A stretch of DNA of 64,000 nt from Flavobacterium sp. (GCF_027490375.1 NZ_JAIXYH010000075.1:19353-83352), one strand, 5' to 3'; counted from the first letter of the stretch, positions 17,485 to 27,538 are shown. The notes: generated by a model from the sequence alone, not told the origin. Numbers and translations are program-made.

Positions 17485-20373
17485 TTAGTTTTTCACAAGT
17501 TTGACACTTGAAGTTCGGCTAAAGGCATCAGTTGCCTTTACAATATATACTCCAGGAGTTAAATCTGAAATATCGAAACTGAATTCAGCGTCGTAACTAT
17601 TTGAAAACGATTTTACTTGCTGGCCTCGGATGTTATAGATCTGAACATCGGCTACGGCTTTATTTAAAGCAAAACTATTGGTTGTTGGATTCGGACTAGC
17701 CACAAGTGCTTGGATGTCTTCAAACGAATCCACATTTAATAAAGCTTGTTGATTTCCGTAAACTCTGAAACCACCTGCTGGAATCGAAATTGGGGTGGTA
17801 GTATTGGTTACAACCAATTGTGTATTGTCCATTAAATTGTACCAAGTTCCAGTAAATGGGAAACTTGGGTTAATGTTCTGCTGTGCTACAGAAAAGTTCG
17901 CTAAAACAACTACATTTCGTAATTGTGTTGTTGGCAAAGCGTTATTGAAAATGTAGATACGCTGACGGATATTGTTTCCGTCTGGACTAATAGCATAGTC
18001 GCCTTCAAAAACAGGCTCGTTAATTTTCAATTCTATTAATCTCTTGAACGCCTGATAAATCGGACCTCTATTCGCGCTACCTAGCCAGTTGTTTGTCCAC
18101 TGATACTGTGGTTTTGTGTCTAGTTTACAATCGCCAGCAGTTACGTCAAAATCGGTATTAACAGTTCCATTATTACAAGTGAAAATTGAATCATCACAAC
18201 CCAATTCAGCAAAGTGCCAAATCATTTTTGGACCTGGTACCAATAAAGACGTAGCTCCAATAGAAGCGGCTCTGCTAAGGGTATTAGTTAAGTTGTTTAA
18301 TGGAGGGAAAGCACCACCACCGTTTCCGTAAGCTCGTGCGCTGTACATAACGCGTTCTTTATCGTGTGATTCTGGATAACCAATAAGACGCTTTGCAGAG
18401 AAACCTCTTGAATTATGACCAACGCGAGTGATATCTGCATCTGTAGAATAACCACCAGCTAATTGTGAATAGGCGAATGTCAATTCCCCCCACATCATCA
18501 CACCCTTGCTTGGGTTTTCGTTAATACGGTAATTTGCCCACTGCTGCTCTTCGCCATCGCTACCTAAGTGCTCAAAAATCGCTAAGTGAGTTGGGTCAAG
18601 CGACCAGGTGAAATCAGCATATTCTCGTAATACATCAACACGATCTTGCTGGTAGGCATTTGTACAAGATTCCTGGTTATTTCCAGGAGGACAGTTTTGG
18701 GTAAATCCTTTGGTCAAATCCCAACGGAAACCATCTACTTTAAATTCTTCAATCCAGTGCTTAACGACTCTTTTTACGTAATTTCTTGTACGTGATTGTT
18801 GGTGGTTAAAATCGGAACCTACGTTATAACTGTGCATTGCCTGCGTATTGAAATACGGGTTCTCAGAACTTGGATCACCCCAACCATCTCCGTCTGGGTC
18901 GTTCATCCACATACGAACCATAGGATTGCGACCAAAAGCGTGGTTAAGTGCGATATCAAGAATTACAGCGATACCGTTTTGGTGACATAAATCTACAAAC
19001 TCTTTGAATTTATCGGAAGTTCCATAGAATTTATCCAAAGCCATGTGGAACGAAGTATTGTAGCCCCAGCTTTCGTTGCCTTCGAATTCCATAACGGGCA
19101 TCAATTGAATAGCGTTAATTTTCAGGTTAACAAAGTAATCCATTTTATCGATTAAGTCTTGGTAACTGCGATTTGAATCGAAGTCGCGTACTAAAAGTTC
19201 GTAAATAACCAAGTCTTCTTTCTTGGGTTTAACGAAATTGGTAACCTGCCAATTATAAGGAGTTGGATTTGTTTTGAAAACAGTAATCTCTCTGTTTTGT
19301 CCGGCTGGATATGCCGGAATGTTCGGATACTTTGAACTAGGAATCCACGGATCGTCGAAGTTAGAGATCACTAAAGTTGAGTATGGATCTGCTGTTCGAA
19401 CGAGTGAAGGCGAATTGTTAATTGGAGTCGTATCTACTACCCAATATTGATACAAGATGTTTTCGCCTGGAGTTAAATTTTCTAGTGTCAACCAAAATTT
19501 TGTGGAACCTGGTGCAGAATCTCTGCGCATCGCGTGAACTGCAGTAGGCTGCCAGTTGTTAAAGCTACCTGCTACGTAAACGAAATCTTTTCCTGGCGCA
19601 TCGAGAACTAAAGTAGCCTTAGTTTGATCGGCCATTAAGTTAACGCCATCAAGCATATTAGCCGGCATCGCTTGCGAAATTGTTCCTGGATTTACTAATG
19701 CCGAAAATCTTTTTGTAATGGTAAAAGCCCCTTGTGTTACTTCTAATTCGTAAACTTGATTTCCATTAATATTTGTATGATTAAAGGAAAATGTAGCGGT
19801 AGCGGGATTTGTAGACAACACATTGCCATTAGCTCTCAAAACATAAGCTGCATCACCATTAGTGTTGTTTGCAGTAATATTCAACGAACCATTAGCTGCT
19901 AGAAGCGTCGTGCTGTTTTCAAGTGGAGCTGTTAAATTTACTTGAAACGCACCTACTTCTGTTAAGATATCTTGCGACTTTTTATCACCCGTACCGTTTT
20001 TAGCTTTCACCAAAAATCCAATTCTACCAATACCTACGCGATTGTAGAAGGTGGTTGGTGTCATTGTGAAGGTATAGGTATCATTGCCTGCGTTGTAAGT
20101 GAACTTGTTTGCTTCGTTAGAGTTTATCCATTGACCGTTTGTAGGACAATCTTGGATGTTTGCATCGTTGATATCAAAGCTCCAAGCCCAGATATACAAT
20201 GCATTGTTAGTTACGCCCCAAGTAGATTCATTGACGCTATTACCGTTAATGGTAATAGTAATTGAAGTAGTTTCCTCAAATAGTGCGGGTGTTATACTGT
20301 GGGTTACAGTTTGTTGTTGCCCCACTGCAGTAACACTGATCAAAAAACATAGAAACAGTATAATTTTTTTCAT
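17485..20373 (-). CDS. Secreted alpha-amylase family glycoside hydrolase (GH13) with T9SS sorting domain
   Basis: 962 residues. Signal peptide MKKIILFLCFLISVTAVGQ, N-terminal beta domains, a CBM48/E-set-like segment with VYVAGSFNNWQP, then the GH13 barrel: region I DIALNHAFG, region II DGFRWDLTKGF (nucleophile Asp), region III AIFEHLGSD (acid/base Glu), region IV YPESHDKE. The last about 75 residues are a type A type IX secretion sorting domain (SPNPTTNSFAL ... ISDLTPGVYIVKATD ... VKLVKN), so the enzyme is exported across the outer membrane and surface-attached or released. It lies downstream of susE with a hairpin between, and probably cuts starch or pullulan outside the cell. Exact linkage specificity cannot be read from sequence. 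Confidence 0.94.
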   Translation of the reverse strand: MKKIILFLCFLISVTAVGQQQTVTHSITPALFEETTSITITINGNSVNESTWGVTNNALYIWAWSFDINDANIQDCPTNGQWINSNEANKFTYNAGNDTYTFTMTPTTFYNRVGIGRIGFLVKAKNGTGDKKSQDILTEVGAFQVNLTAPLENSTTLLAANGSLNITANNTNGDAAYVLRANGNVLSTNPATATFSFNHTNINGNQVYELEVTQGAFTITKRFSALVNPGTISQAMPANMLDGVNLMADQTKATLVLDAPGKDFVYVAGSFNNWQPTAVHAMRRDSAPGSTKFWLTLENLTPGENILYQYWVVDTTPINNSPSLVRTADPYSTLVISNFDDPWIPSSKYPNIPAYPAGQNREITVFKTNPTPYNWQVTNFVKPKKEDLVIYELLVRDFDSNRSYQDLIDKMDYFVNLKINAIQLMPVMEFEGNESWGYNTSFHMALDKFYGTSDKFKEFVDLCHQNGIAVILDIALNHAFGRNPMVRMWMNDPDGDGWGDPSSENPYFNTQAMHSYNVGSDFNHQQSRTRNYVKRVVKHWIEEFKVDGFRWDLTKGFTQNCPPGNNQESCTNAYQQDRVDVLREYADFTWSLDPTHLAIFEHLGSDGEEQQWANYRINENPSKGVMMWGELTFAYSQLAGGYSTDADITRVGHNSRGFSAKRLIGYPESHDKERVMYSARAYGNGGGAFPPLNNLTNTLSRAASIGATSLLVPGPKMIWHFAELGCDDSIFTCNNGTVNTDFDVTAGDCKLDTKPQYQWTNNWLGSANRGPIYQAFKRLIELKINEPVFEGDYAISPDGNNIRQRIYIFNNALPTTQLRNVVVLANFSVAQQNINPSFPFTGTWYNLMDNTQLVVTNTTTPISIPAGGFRVYGNQQALLNVDSFEDIQALVASPNPTTNSFALNKAVADVQIYNIRGQQVKSFSNSYDAEFSFDISDLTPGVYIVKATDAFSRTSSVKLVKN

Positions 20374-20397
20374 TTTGGAGAATTTTGTTGCGGAAGA

Positions 20398-20425
20398 TAA
20401 AAAGGGCTATCGAAAAGACAGCCCT
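20398..20425 (-). terminator. Hairpin between susE and the amylase gene
   Basis: Minus strand: AGGGCT (20425-20420), extendable by GTC/GAT, and AGCCCT (20408-20403), then TTTTT. It lies in the susE-amylase gap, so it may lower amylase expression relative to susCDE rather than end the operon. Confidence 0.7.
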
Positions 20426-20449
20426 CTTTAAATAAATTTTAAGACCGAA

Positions 20450-21499
20450 TTAGTTTAGGGTCAGTGTGTAAGTGTACTGTCTTGGGTTACTAAGATCAAG
20501 TACCACACGATAGTTTCCACTATCAGCTAAGGTAATATCTGGACCGTCATAGTTCATTGACCCATCATCATCGCTATCGCCACCGAGGTTAATTGTCCAT
20601 GCATTGTTAGCACGGAATTTGTAAGCGCCCGCAGTCATTTGAACATCACCTTCCCACTTTTTAGTAGTTGGATTATATGTCAAAGCAGTACTTGCATCCC
20701 ATCCACCTGGAGTTGCAGAACCTACAATTCCCCACGCTGTTGGCTCAACTGTGTATACTAGTGTAGTGGTATTTGCTCGCACTCTGTAATAGCCAGCAGA
20801 AGCCGTACAATTTTGACCAACCGCAACTAAAACGCCAGAGAACGAACCGTCATCTCCATATTCATTGGTACCCCAGTTAAAATTACCTGCTTGGTCTGCC
20901 CCTACAAATTTGAAACCTCCGTCAAGATAAACGAAACCTTCATAGTCGGTTTCTCCAAAAGCTGAAGCTGCCAATTGTGGTGCTGTTGGAGGATTCCATC
21001 CTTGGTGGTTACCTGGAACAGCTAATTTTGGTAATGATGTTGAATAAGGAGTAACCAAATAGGTAATTACGTCAGAAAAACGCTCTTGCGATGCTGGCTC
21101 ACCAACGCTTGATTTTACACGGATTTCAATCGCTCCTTGTGTAAAAGGAGTTAATCCTACAGAAACAGAAGCTCCATTTAAAGCTTCAGAAATTACGCTT
21201 GCATATGTGTTAGAAGTTGAAACTAAATCTAGTGGACTATCGAAATTATCACCAGCTTTATCAATCTGAACTACGTAAGTTATACTAGTTGGCGTACCGT
21301 AATCCATAGCAGCCCACGTTAAACTTAATCCTGGATTCAGAGGCGTTTCAGGACCTAATACCACTGCATCGCCAGATGTTGGAGATAAAATTGCAAAATC
21401 TCCTTTAGCTTCTAAAAATCGAAGCTCTTGTTCGTCTTCACAAGCAACAAAGCCTGTAAACAATGACAATAAAAAAACGGACTTTAATATTCTTTTCAT
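20450..21499 (-). CDS. susE: SusE/SusF-type outer-membrane starch-binding lipoprotein
   Basis: 349-residue lipoprotein. The signal MKRILKSVFLLSLFTGFVAC is followed by EDEQE, the acidic surface-export pattern. The N-terminal part is the SusE-type Ig-like domain (LSLTWAAMDYGTPTSITYVVQID), followed by two repeated modules (around FKFVGADQAGNFNWGTNEYGDDGSF and YKFRANNAWTINLGGDSDDDGS) that resemble SusE/SusF starch-binding modules. It is encoded 21 bp after susD in the direction of transcription. Confidence 0.9.
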   Translation of the reverse strand: MKRILKSVFLLSLFTGFVACEDEQELRFLEAKGDFAILSPTSGDAVVLGPETPLNPGLSLTWAAMDYGTPTSITYVVQIDKAGDNFDSPLDLVSTSNTYASVISEALNGASVSVGLTPFTQGAIEIRVKSSVGEPASQERFSDVITYLVTPYSTSLPKLAVPGNHQGWNPPTAPQLAASAFGETDYEGFVYLDGGFKFVGADQAGNFNWGTNEYGDDGSFSGVLVAVGQNCTASAGYYRVRANTTTLVYTVEPTAWGIVGSATPGGWDASTALTYNPTTKKWEGDVQMTAGAYKFRANNAWTINLGGDSDDDGSMNYDGPDITLADSGNYRVVLDLSNPRQYTYTLTLN

Positions 21500-21520
21500 T
21501 TTTAATACTTTTTATTTTTT

Positions 21521-23110
21521 TTAATAACCAGGGTTTTGAGTAAGGTTTGGATTTGCAGAAATAGCTAAAATCGGAACTGGATATACTGCTCTGAAAGCTC
21601 CAATTGCTACACCATTTTGAGCATTACCTTTCCATGCCCAATTGTAAGTTCCACCAGTGAATCTGCCAAATCTGATTAAATCTTGGCGTCTGTGAGCTTC
21701 CCAATGTAATTCGCGGGCACGTTCATCTAAGATAAAATCTAATGTTAACTGATTCGCTGTTATATTCTGGGAACTATCGCCATTTGCTCGCTCTCGTAAA
21801 GCGTTAACATAACCAAGTGCATTGGCTTGGTTTGCGTTACTTGCTCCTCTCAAGAAACATTCAGCATACATCAAATAGGCATCACCAAGTCTGAAAAGTG
21901 GAAAATCAGTATCTACAAAAGTTGGGTTAGTCCCAGCTGCTCCAGTTGAAGACTTGTTGCTATATTTTGCAAGGATAAAACCTTGATCTCTATTAGCTAC
22001 ATCTGTAATAACACGATCCCGAACGCCGCTAATGATTGTATTTCTAGCATCATTACTGAAAGCAGTTCCATCAAACTTAGACACGAATTGTTCTCTCAAG
22101 CGTAGGGCACCGCCCCAACCACCAGCACTTACACCAAGATTGGCGCCGTTTTGCTCAATTGATCCAACTGATCCATTAATCATTACTGTTGTAGGTCCAA
22201 AATTCTGTGTAAATCGTCCGTCAGATTGGATTGCGAATATCATTTCAGGAGATGTATTATTATCAGCTGAAAAGTTTAATAAATAATTTGGTGCTAACTG
22301 ATAACCACCTGCGATTATTGCATCCAATTGAGTTACACACTCATTGTATTTTGGCTGTCCAATATACACTTCAGCATTTAAATACATCTTTGCCAAAATC
22401 ATCCGAGCCATTGCTGCATCCAAGCGACCTTCTTGATTAGTTCTTGGCGCTTTTAACGAAGGTAAAACTTCGAGTAATTCTGACTCTATGTACTCAAACA
22501 ACTGCTGTCTGTTATACTCTTCGCCTGCTTGTACTACTGAAAAAGTCTCATCGGTAAAAACAGCTTTACCGAAGAGGTCCATCATGTGATAGTAAGCAAG
22601 TGCTCTTAAAACACGAACTTCTTGTCTATACTCTTCAATTACAGCAGGATTTGCAACATTTCTACTAGCAACCAAACTTGGCGTACTTTGACGCAAAAAC
22701 TCGTTACAAATTGCTACTTGGAAGTGAGCTCTACTAAAAATACCTCTAATAATTGGGTTGTCGGAAACCCAAACATTTCGTTGCAAATCTCGAACACCTC
22801 CGTCGCCTTCATAAGACCAGATGGCTTCATCGGTTACCAGTTCTTGCATGTACCAAAGGCATCGCCCATATTGGCTAGTTCCGGCATCTAACCCCCCGAT
22901 ATTGGAGCTGCCTGGCCCCTCGGTACCCGTTAATGCTAGATTTGCGTAAACGCCCGCAATCGCATTCTGATAAGCATTAGGTTGTGCAAAAAATTCATCT
23001 GATAAGAAAACATTCCCTGCTTCGGGCTTTATATCTAAATCGGATTCACATGATTGCAACGAAATAAGGCTTACCAACATAAAAAGTAGTGGAAACTTCA
23101 TTTTTTTCAT
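21521..23110 (-). CDS. susD: SusD/RagB family starch-binding lipoprotein
   Basis: 529 residues. Lipoprotein signal ending LISLQSC then ESDLDI (acidic after Cys). SusD hallmarks are the AYYHMMDLFGKAVFTDE segment of the TPR-like core, and the C-terminal DERARELHWEAHRRQDLIRFG and YPVPILAISANPNLTQNPGY. It forms the lid over the SusC channel and delivers oligosaccharides to it. Gaps are 12 bp to susC and 21 bp to susE. Confidence 0.96.
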   Translation of the reverse strand: MKKMKFPLLFMLVSLISLQSCESDLDIKPEAGNVFLSDEFFAQPNAYQNAIAGVYANLALTGTEGPGSSNIGGLDAGTSQYGRCLWYMQELVTDEAIWSYEGDGGVRDLQRNVWVSDNPIIRGIFSRAHFQVAICNEFLRQSTPSLVASRNVANPAVIEEYRQEVRVLRALAYYHMMDLFGKAVFTDETFSVVQAGEEYNRQQLFEYIESELLEVLPSLKAPRTNQEGRLDAAMARMILAKMYLNAEVYIGQPKYNECVTQLDAIIAGGYQLAPNYLLNFSADNNTSPEMIFAIQSDGRFTQNFGPTTVMINGSVGSIEQNGANLGVSAGGWGGALRLREQFVSKFDGTAFSNDARNTIISGVRDRVITDVANRDQGFILAKYSNKSSTGAAGTNPTFVDTDFPLFRLGDAYLMYAECFLRGASNANQANALGYVNALRERANGDSSQNITANQLTLDFILDERARELHWEAHRRQDLIRFGRFTGGTYNWAWKGNAQNGVAIGAFRAVYPVPILAISANPNLTQNPGY

Positions 23111-23122
23111 TGTCGTATCGAA

Positions 23123-26100
23123 TTAAAATTTTATCGACGCACCAAATAAAACTTGGCGTTGTCTTGGATATATTAAATTATCGCGTCCACCGTTATTGAT
23201 CTCTGGATCTAGACCATCATATTTAGTGATAACAAACGCATTCTGAACTCCAGTAAACAATCTTAAGGATGCTTTTCCATCTAACCATTTTGGAAATGTA
23301 TAACCGAAAGTTACGTTGTCCATTCTTAAAAATGAACCATTCTTGATGTAGATATCAGACAGACCCGTAGCAGTATTCGAATTTATGACGAAACTATTAT
23401 CGTAATAAGTTGTTGGAATATTCGACAACTGAGAATCTCCGTTAACTACGTAATTAGAATATGATCTTGCTGCACTCACCATATCATATATTCTATTCCC
23501 GATACTTGCTCTCATAAAAAATGAGAAATCAAAATTACCTACTGTAAGATTTGAAGAAAAGCCAAAGGTTGCGTCTGGATCTGGATTTTTATAAATATAT
23601 CTATCATCGTTATTAATGATACCATCATCATTCAAATCAGCGAAGGCTCCTTCTATGGCAGTACCATCATTGTTGTATAATTGTTTGAACACGTAAAACG
23701 AATCAGGAGTCCAACCTTCTCTAAAAATCTGGCTTCTTCCACCGATACCAATCGCAGCTTGACCAGTCTCAATGTCACTTCCATTTGCTAACTCTTCGAT
23801 TCTTCGTTCGAATTTAGTTGCGTTAAAATTGATATCCCAATTAACTTTCTCATTTCTAAATACTGCAACATTTACCGCAAATTCGATACCTTTTGTAGAG
23901 AAGCTACCAACATTTGCGGGACCTTGATTACCAAAATTACTTCCATCAGGGAATGGAGTATCGTTGAAGAATAAATCGTCTGTTAACTTATAAAATGCGT
24001 CGATAGCACCATTTACTCTTCCATTGAAAAAGCCATAATCAAATCCGACGTTATAGGTAGTAGTTTCTTCCCACTTTAAATTAGGGTTGTAAATTTGAGG
24101 GGTTCCAGACCCAAAAAATGTCCCTCCGATATTATATTGAGAATTTTCAAAACCTACATTGTATCTTGGTAAGTAACGGTCTCCGACGGGAATAGCTTGT
24201 TGTCCTGTAATACCATATCCCAAACGAAGTTTTAAATCAGACAGTACTGTGGAATTCTTAAAGAAATCTTCTTTCACTTTCCATGCAAAAGCCGCTGAGG
24301 GGAAATTACCCCATCTATTGTCCTCAGAAAATCTTGAAGTCCCATCTCTACGGAAAGCAAATGTGAATAAATATTTATCACTAATGTTAATGTTAGCTCT
24401 TGTAAAATAACCAATCAGCACCTCATCTGGATCCGCTGGAAAAGTCGGAAACGATTCAGGATTGTTTTGATTGCCTGTAGTAAAACCTGAATATTGAAAA
24501 ATTTGATATGAATAACCCGCAGTTACATCGAAATTTGTGGCACCTAAATCTTTGCTATATACAAAATAAGCATCGAGTAATTTATTTCTTCTTGTGTCGG
24601 CGTTATACTCTCTGTTGCCTATAAAAACCTCATTAGCTCCAGTACCAAAAGTAGGGGAAGTCGCTACACCTGTAGCTTCTCTAACAATCCTTCTAACACC
24701 GGTAGACTCATCAAATCCAAGATTCACGACCGCTCTTAAATCAGGGAAAAAGTGAAACTTATAATCGAATTCTATGTTACCAAAAACACGATCATTTCTA
24801 CCAGTATCGTTTGTTTGTAACAACTCAGCTACAGGGTTTCTGGGAGACTGTGGTGCTAAACCAGTCGGCAACGACGCACTTTGATACTCGAAAAATCCAG
24901 AAAATCGGCTTGGAGTGTAATAAACAGGCTTTGTAGGATCAAATCTTATTGCAGAACCTTCAACTCCATTTGCAAATCTGTTCTTTTCCAATCCATAATT
25001 TGCAGATAAATTAATTTTAAGGTGATCTTTAAAAAATCTCGGATTCATGGCCAAAGAAACGGTCGTTCTTTGAAATGAGTTAGTTAATCTGAGACCTTCC
25101 TGATAAGTGTTACCTATTGTTAACTTAGTAGGTAGCATTTTAAACAATTCGCCACGAACTGACAAATTATTGTCAACAAAATCGGTTCTTCTGTAGATGG
25201 CATCTTGCCAATTGGTATTATAAATCGTTCTGTCTTCACGCTCCGTTGTAGCAGGATTATCCGGCAAGCCCGAAGGCACACCAAGCTCTCCAAGTCTTGC
25301 AGGGAAGTTATCGCTAATAAACTGAGTAAACTGCCTTGAATTAAGCACATTAACTTGTCGATACGCCTCTCCACTACCATATTGGAAGTTGTAATCCACA
25401 GAAAACTTCTTACTTCCGCGCTTAGTATTAATGATAATTACACCATTTGACGCTCGAGAACCATAAATAGCAGTTGCAGATGCGTCCTTTAGAATGTTGA
25501 AGCTTTCAATATCATTCGGGTTAATTGTAGAAAGTATCGAGGTTGACCCAGTATTCGAGTTATTTGTTACCGGCAAACCGTCAATTACAATTAATGGATC
25601 ATTCGAAGCCGACAGTGACGAACCTCCACGAATTCGGATTTGAGCACCCGAACCCGGAGCTCCACCACCTAAGTTTACAGTTACACCAGCAACTCTACCA
25701 GCAAGTAGGTTTTCAGCTGTTACGTTTGCTCCTTTGTTAAACTCTTTCGAACTCAACTGCGTCACAGATCCCGTTGCATCCTTTTTACGAACGCTACCGT
25801 AACCAATTTGAACTACAACTTCTGACAGCTCATTGGCTTCTTCGACTAAAGAAATGGTAACAGATTTTTGCCCGGTAAACGTCTCCGATACTTCCTTGTA
25901 ACCAATAAAAGAGAAGACGACAACCTGTCCGTTCTTTAAACCAGACAGACTAAATTTCCCGTCGAAATCTGTGGAAGTACCGTTTGTGGTACCTTGAACG
26001 ACTACGCTGACCCCCGGCAACGGCTGCCCTGATGCTTTATCAGTTACCGTTCCCGTTAAAGTGCTCTGTGCTAGAACACTAAACGGCAGAAGTAGTACGG

Positions 26101-26131
26101 AAAGTAACAACTTTTTGTAAATTGTTTTCAT
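23123..26131 (-). CDS. susC: SusC/RagA family TonB-linked outer-membrane transporter
   Basis: 1002 residues, standard SusC size. Signal peptide to about LAQS, carboxypeptidase-regulatory-like domain (GTVTDKASGQPLPGVSVVVQG, FDGKFSLSGL), plug with SGAQIRIRGGSSL and DPLIVIDGLP, and SNGVIIINTKRG at the plug-barrel junction, then a 22-strand-type barrel ending FGASIKF. It imports maltodextrins in a TonB-dependent way together with SusD. It is the first gene of a minus-strand operon starting at a promoter that overlaps a LacI-type operator. Confidence 0.96.
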   Translation of the reverse strand: MKTIYKKLLLSVLLLPFSVLAQSTLTGTVTDKASGQPLPGVSVVVQGTTNGTSTDFDGKFSLSGLKNGQVVVFSFIGYKEVSETFTGQKSVTISLVEEANELSEVVVQIGYGSVRKKDATGSVTQLSSKEFNKGANVTAENLLAGRVAGVTVNLGGGAPGSGAQIRIRGGSSLSASNDPLIVIDGLPVTNNSNTGSTSILSTINPNDIESFNILKDASATAIYGSRASNGVIIINTKRGSKKFSVDYNFQYGSGEAYRQVNVLNSRQFTQFISDNFPARLGELGVPSGLPDNPATTEREDRTIYNTNWQDAIYRRTDFVDNNLSVRGELFKMLPTKLTIGNTYQEGLRLTNSFQRTTVSLAMNPRFFKDHLKINLSANYGLEKNRFANGVEGSAIRFDPTKPVYYTPSRFSGFFEYQSASLPTGLAPQSPRNPVAELLQTNDTGRNDRVFGNIEFDYKFHFFPDLRAVVNLGFDESTGVRRIVREATGVATSPTFGTGANEVFIGNREYNADTRRNKLLDAYFVYSKDLGATNFDVTAGYSYQIFQYSGFTTGNQNNPESFPTFPADPDEVLIGYFTRANINISDKYLFTFAFRRDGTSRFSEDNRWGNFPSAAFAWKVKEDFFKNSTVLSDLKLRLGYGITGQQAIPVGDRYLPRYNVGFENSQYNIGGTFFGSGTPQIYNPNLKWEETTTYNVGFDYGFFNGRVNGAIDAFYKLTDDLFFNDTPFPDGSNFGNQGPANVGSFSTKGIEFAVNVAVFRNEKVNWDINFNATKFERRIEELANGSDIETGQAAIGIGGRSQIFREGWTPDSFYVFKQLYNNDGTAIEGAFADLNDDGIINNDDRYIYKNPDPDATFGFSSNLTVGNFDFSFFMRASIGNRIYDMVSAARSYSNYVVNGDSQLSNIPTTYYDNSFVINSNTATGLSDIYIKNGSFLRMDNVTFGYTFPKWLDGKASLRLFTGVQNAFVITKYDGLDPEINNGGRDNLIYPRQRQVLFGASIKF

Positions 26132-26228
26132 ACATTTTGTTTAGGTTAAAATTGAGTTTTTTTGCTTGTAATTTTGCTTCGAGTGTTAAATTTATGTAAA
26201 TCTGTCACGAAAAAAAATTTAGCCTCGT

Positions 26229-26236
26229 TAAAGATA
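26229..26236 (-). promoter_or_regulatory. -7 element of the susC promoter
   Basis: TATCTTTA on the minus strand, one base from the TAnnTTTG consensus, about 100 nt before the susC ATG. The 14-bp palindrome at 26240-26253 lies 3 bp upstream, inside the -33/-7 spacer. No clear TTG -33 is seen; the best placed match is a GTTTTC. Confidence 0.5.
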
Positions 26237-26239
26237 CGC

Positions 26240-26269
26240 CGAAAACGTTTTCGTGTTGAAAACTTTTAC
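26240..26269. promoter_or_regulatory. LacI-family operator pair
   Basis: CGAAAACGTTTTCG (26240-26253) is a perfect palindrome with the central CG typical of LacI/CcpA-type operators. A degenerate second copy, GAAAACTTTTAC (26258-26269), has its centre 17 bp away. They lie between divergent susC and the LacI regulator gene, with the first touching the susC promoter. Confidence 0.8.
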
Positions 26270-26357
26270 AATCACGCATATTTTTAAGGAAGTAATTCAC
26301 AGAATAGAAAATTCGAATTACCTTTATTCACAAATCAATATTTCTTAAATCGTCAAA

Positions 26358-27386
26358 ATGAAGCGCAAAGTCACACTAAAGCAAATTGCAAAAGAGTTAG
26401 ATGTTTCCATTTCAACCGTCTCAAAATCACTTCGCGATTCACCCGAAATATCTGAAGAAACCAGACTCAAGGTCCAAGCATTTGCTAAATTGTACAACTA
26501 CAAACCCAACAATATTGCTCTTAGTCTAAAAAACAGAAAAACTAAAACCATTGGCGTTATCATTCCAGAAATTGTTCACCACTTTTTTAGTACCGTCATT
26601 AGTGGTGTAGAAAGCGTTGCCAACGAATACGGCTACAGCGTAGTAGTATGTCTTTCCAACGAATCTTTCGACAAAGAAGTAATCAATATGGAAATGCTTG
26701 CTAACGGTAGTATCGACGGCTTTATCATGTCGCTTTCAAAAGAAACGCAATTCAAAAAAGATTTTCACCACATAAATGAAGTGATTAGCCAGGGCATGCC
26801 CGTGGTTATGTTTGATCGAATTACTAATGAAATTTTTTGCGATAAAGTAATCATCGACGATAAACAAGCTGCCTACGAAGCCGTATCGTATCTAATCGAA
26901 AAAGGACGAAAACAAATTGCTTTAGTTACCACAGCCGATTACGTTTCAGTTGGCAAACTACGAACCGACGGCTACATGAAAGCACTTACCGACCACGATA
27001 TTGCTGTCAATGAAAAGCTCATCATTCGTGCCGACGACGAAATTCAGTGCAAACACGAGGTTCAAAAACTGCTTGAGCAAGGCGCGATCGATGGTGTTTT
27101 GGCTGTAAACGAATTGTATGCCGTAACCATTATTAAAACAGCCAACGAAATGCAAATTACCGTTCCGGAACAACTTGCTGTCATTGCATTTACCGACGGA
27201 ATTATTTCGCAATATGCAACTCCAACAATCACTACTGTAAGTCAAAACGGCATCAAAATGGGGCAAACCGCTGCCAAAATGCTCATCGACCGTTTGGAAG
27301 AAGAGGAAACCGAATACAGTACTGCCGAGCAATACACCACAGAAGTAATTGAAACCAGTTTAATTATCCGAGATTCAACAAATTAA
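26358..27386 (+). CDS. LacI family transcriptional regulator of the starch locus
   Basis: 342 residues, normal LacI length. The N-terminal helix-turn-helix (VTLKQIAKELDVSISTVSKSL) and hinge helix region (NNIALSLKNRKTKTIGVIIPEI) are intact, followed by a periplasmic-binding-protein-like sensor domain (VVMFDRI, DDKQAAYEAVSYLIEKG, GVLAVNELYAV, TTVSQNGIKMGQTAAKMLIDR). It is divergent from susC and upstream of the permease gene, so it likely senses maltose or a maltodextrin and controls both arms. The ligand is inferred from context. Confidence 0.94.
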   Translation: MKRKVTLKQIAKELDVSISTVSKSLRDSPEISEETRLKVQAFAKLYNYKPNNIALSLKNRKTKTIGVIIPEIVHHFFSTVISGVESVANEYGYSVVVCLSNESFDKEVINMEMLANGSIDGFIMSLSKETQFKKDFHHINEVISQGMPVVMFDRITNEIFCDKVIIDDKQAAYEAVSYLIEKGRKQIALVTTADYVSVGKLRTDGYMKALTDHDIAVNEKLIIRADDEIQCKHEVQKLLEQGAIDGVLAVNELYAVTIIKTANEMQITVPEQLAVIAFTDGIISQYATPTITTVSQNGIKMGQTAAKMLIDRLEEEETEYSTAEQYTTEVIETSLIIRDSTN

Positions 27387-27420
27387 CAGTCGTTTCCAAA
27401 TTTTAATTTTTTAAAACTTA

Positions 27421-27448
27421 TTGAAATTCTATTTTTTCGATATATTTG
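27421..27448 (+). promoter_or_regulatory. Promoter of the maltose permease operon
   Basis: -33 TTG (27421-27423), 17-nt spacer, -7 TATATTTG (27441-27448), a full match to TAnnTTTG. The leader to the ATG at 27539 is about 85 nt and contains the inverted repeat at 27498-27516. Confidence 0.7.
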
Positions 27449-27497
27449 GCAGCAATTATCAAAGCTTGTAATTTACTTCGAAAACAAATAAAGTTTT

Positions 27498-27516
27498 GAT
27501 AAGCAACGCGCTTATC
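27498..27516. promoter_or_regulatory. Inverted repeat in the permease leader
   Basis: GATAAGC-AACGC-GCTTATC, a perfect 7-bp inverted repeat with a 5-nt spacer. It lies about 45 nt downstream of the expected transcription start and 22 nt before the ATG. It could be an RNA hairpin near the ribosome-binding site or a protein-binding site; it does not resemble the GAAAACGTTTTC operator. Confidence 0.5.
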
Positions 27517-27538
27517 GTATCTCATTTTAATTACGATA

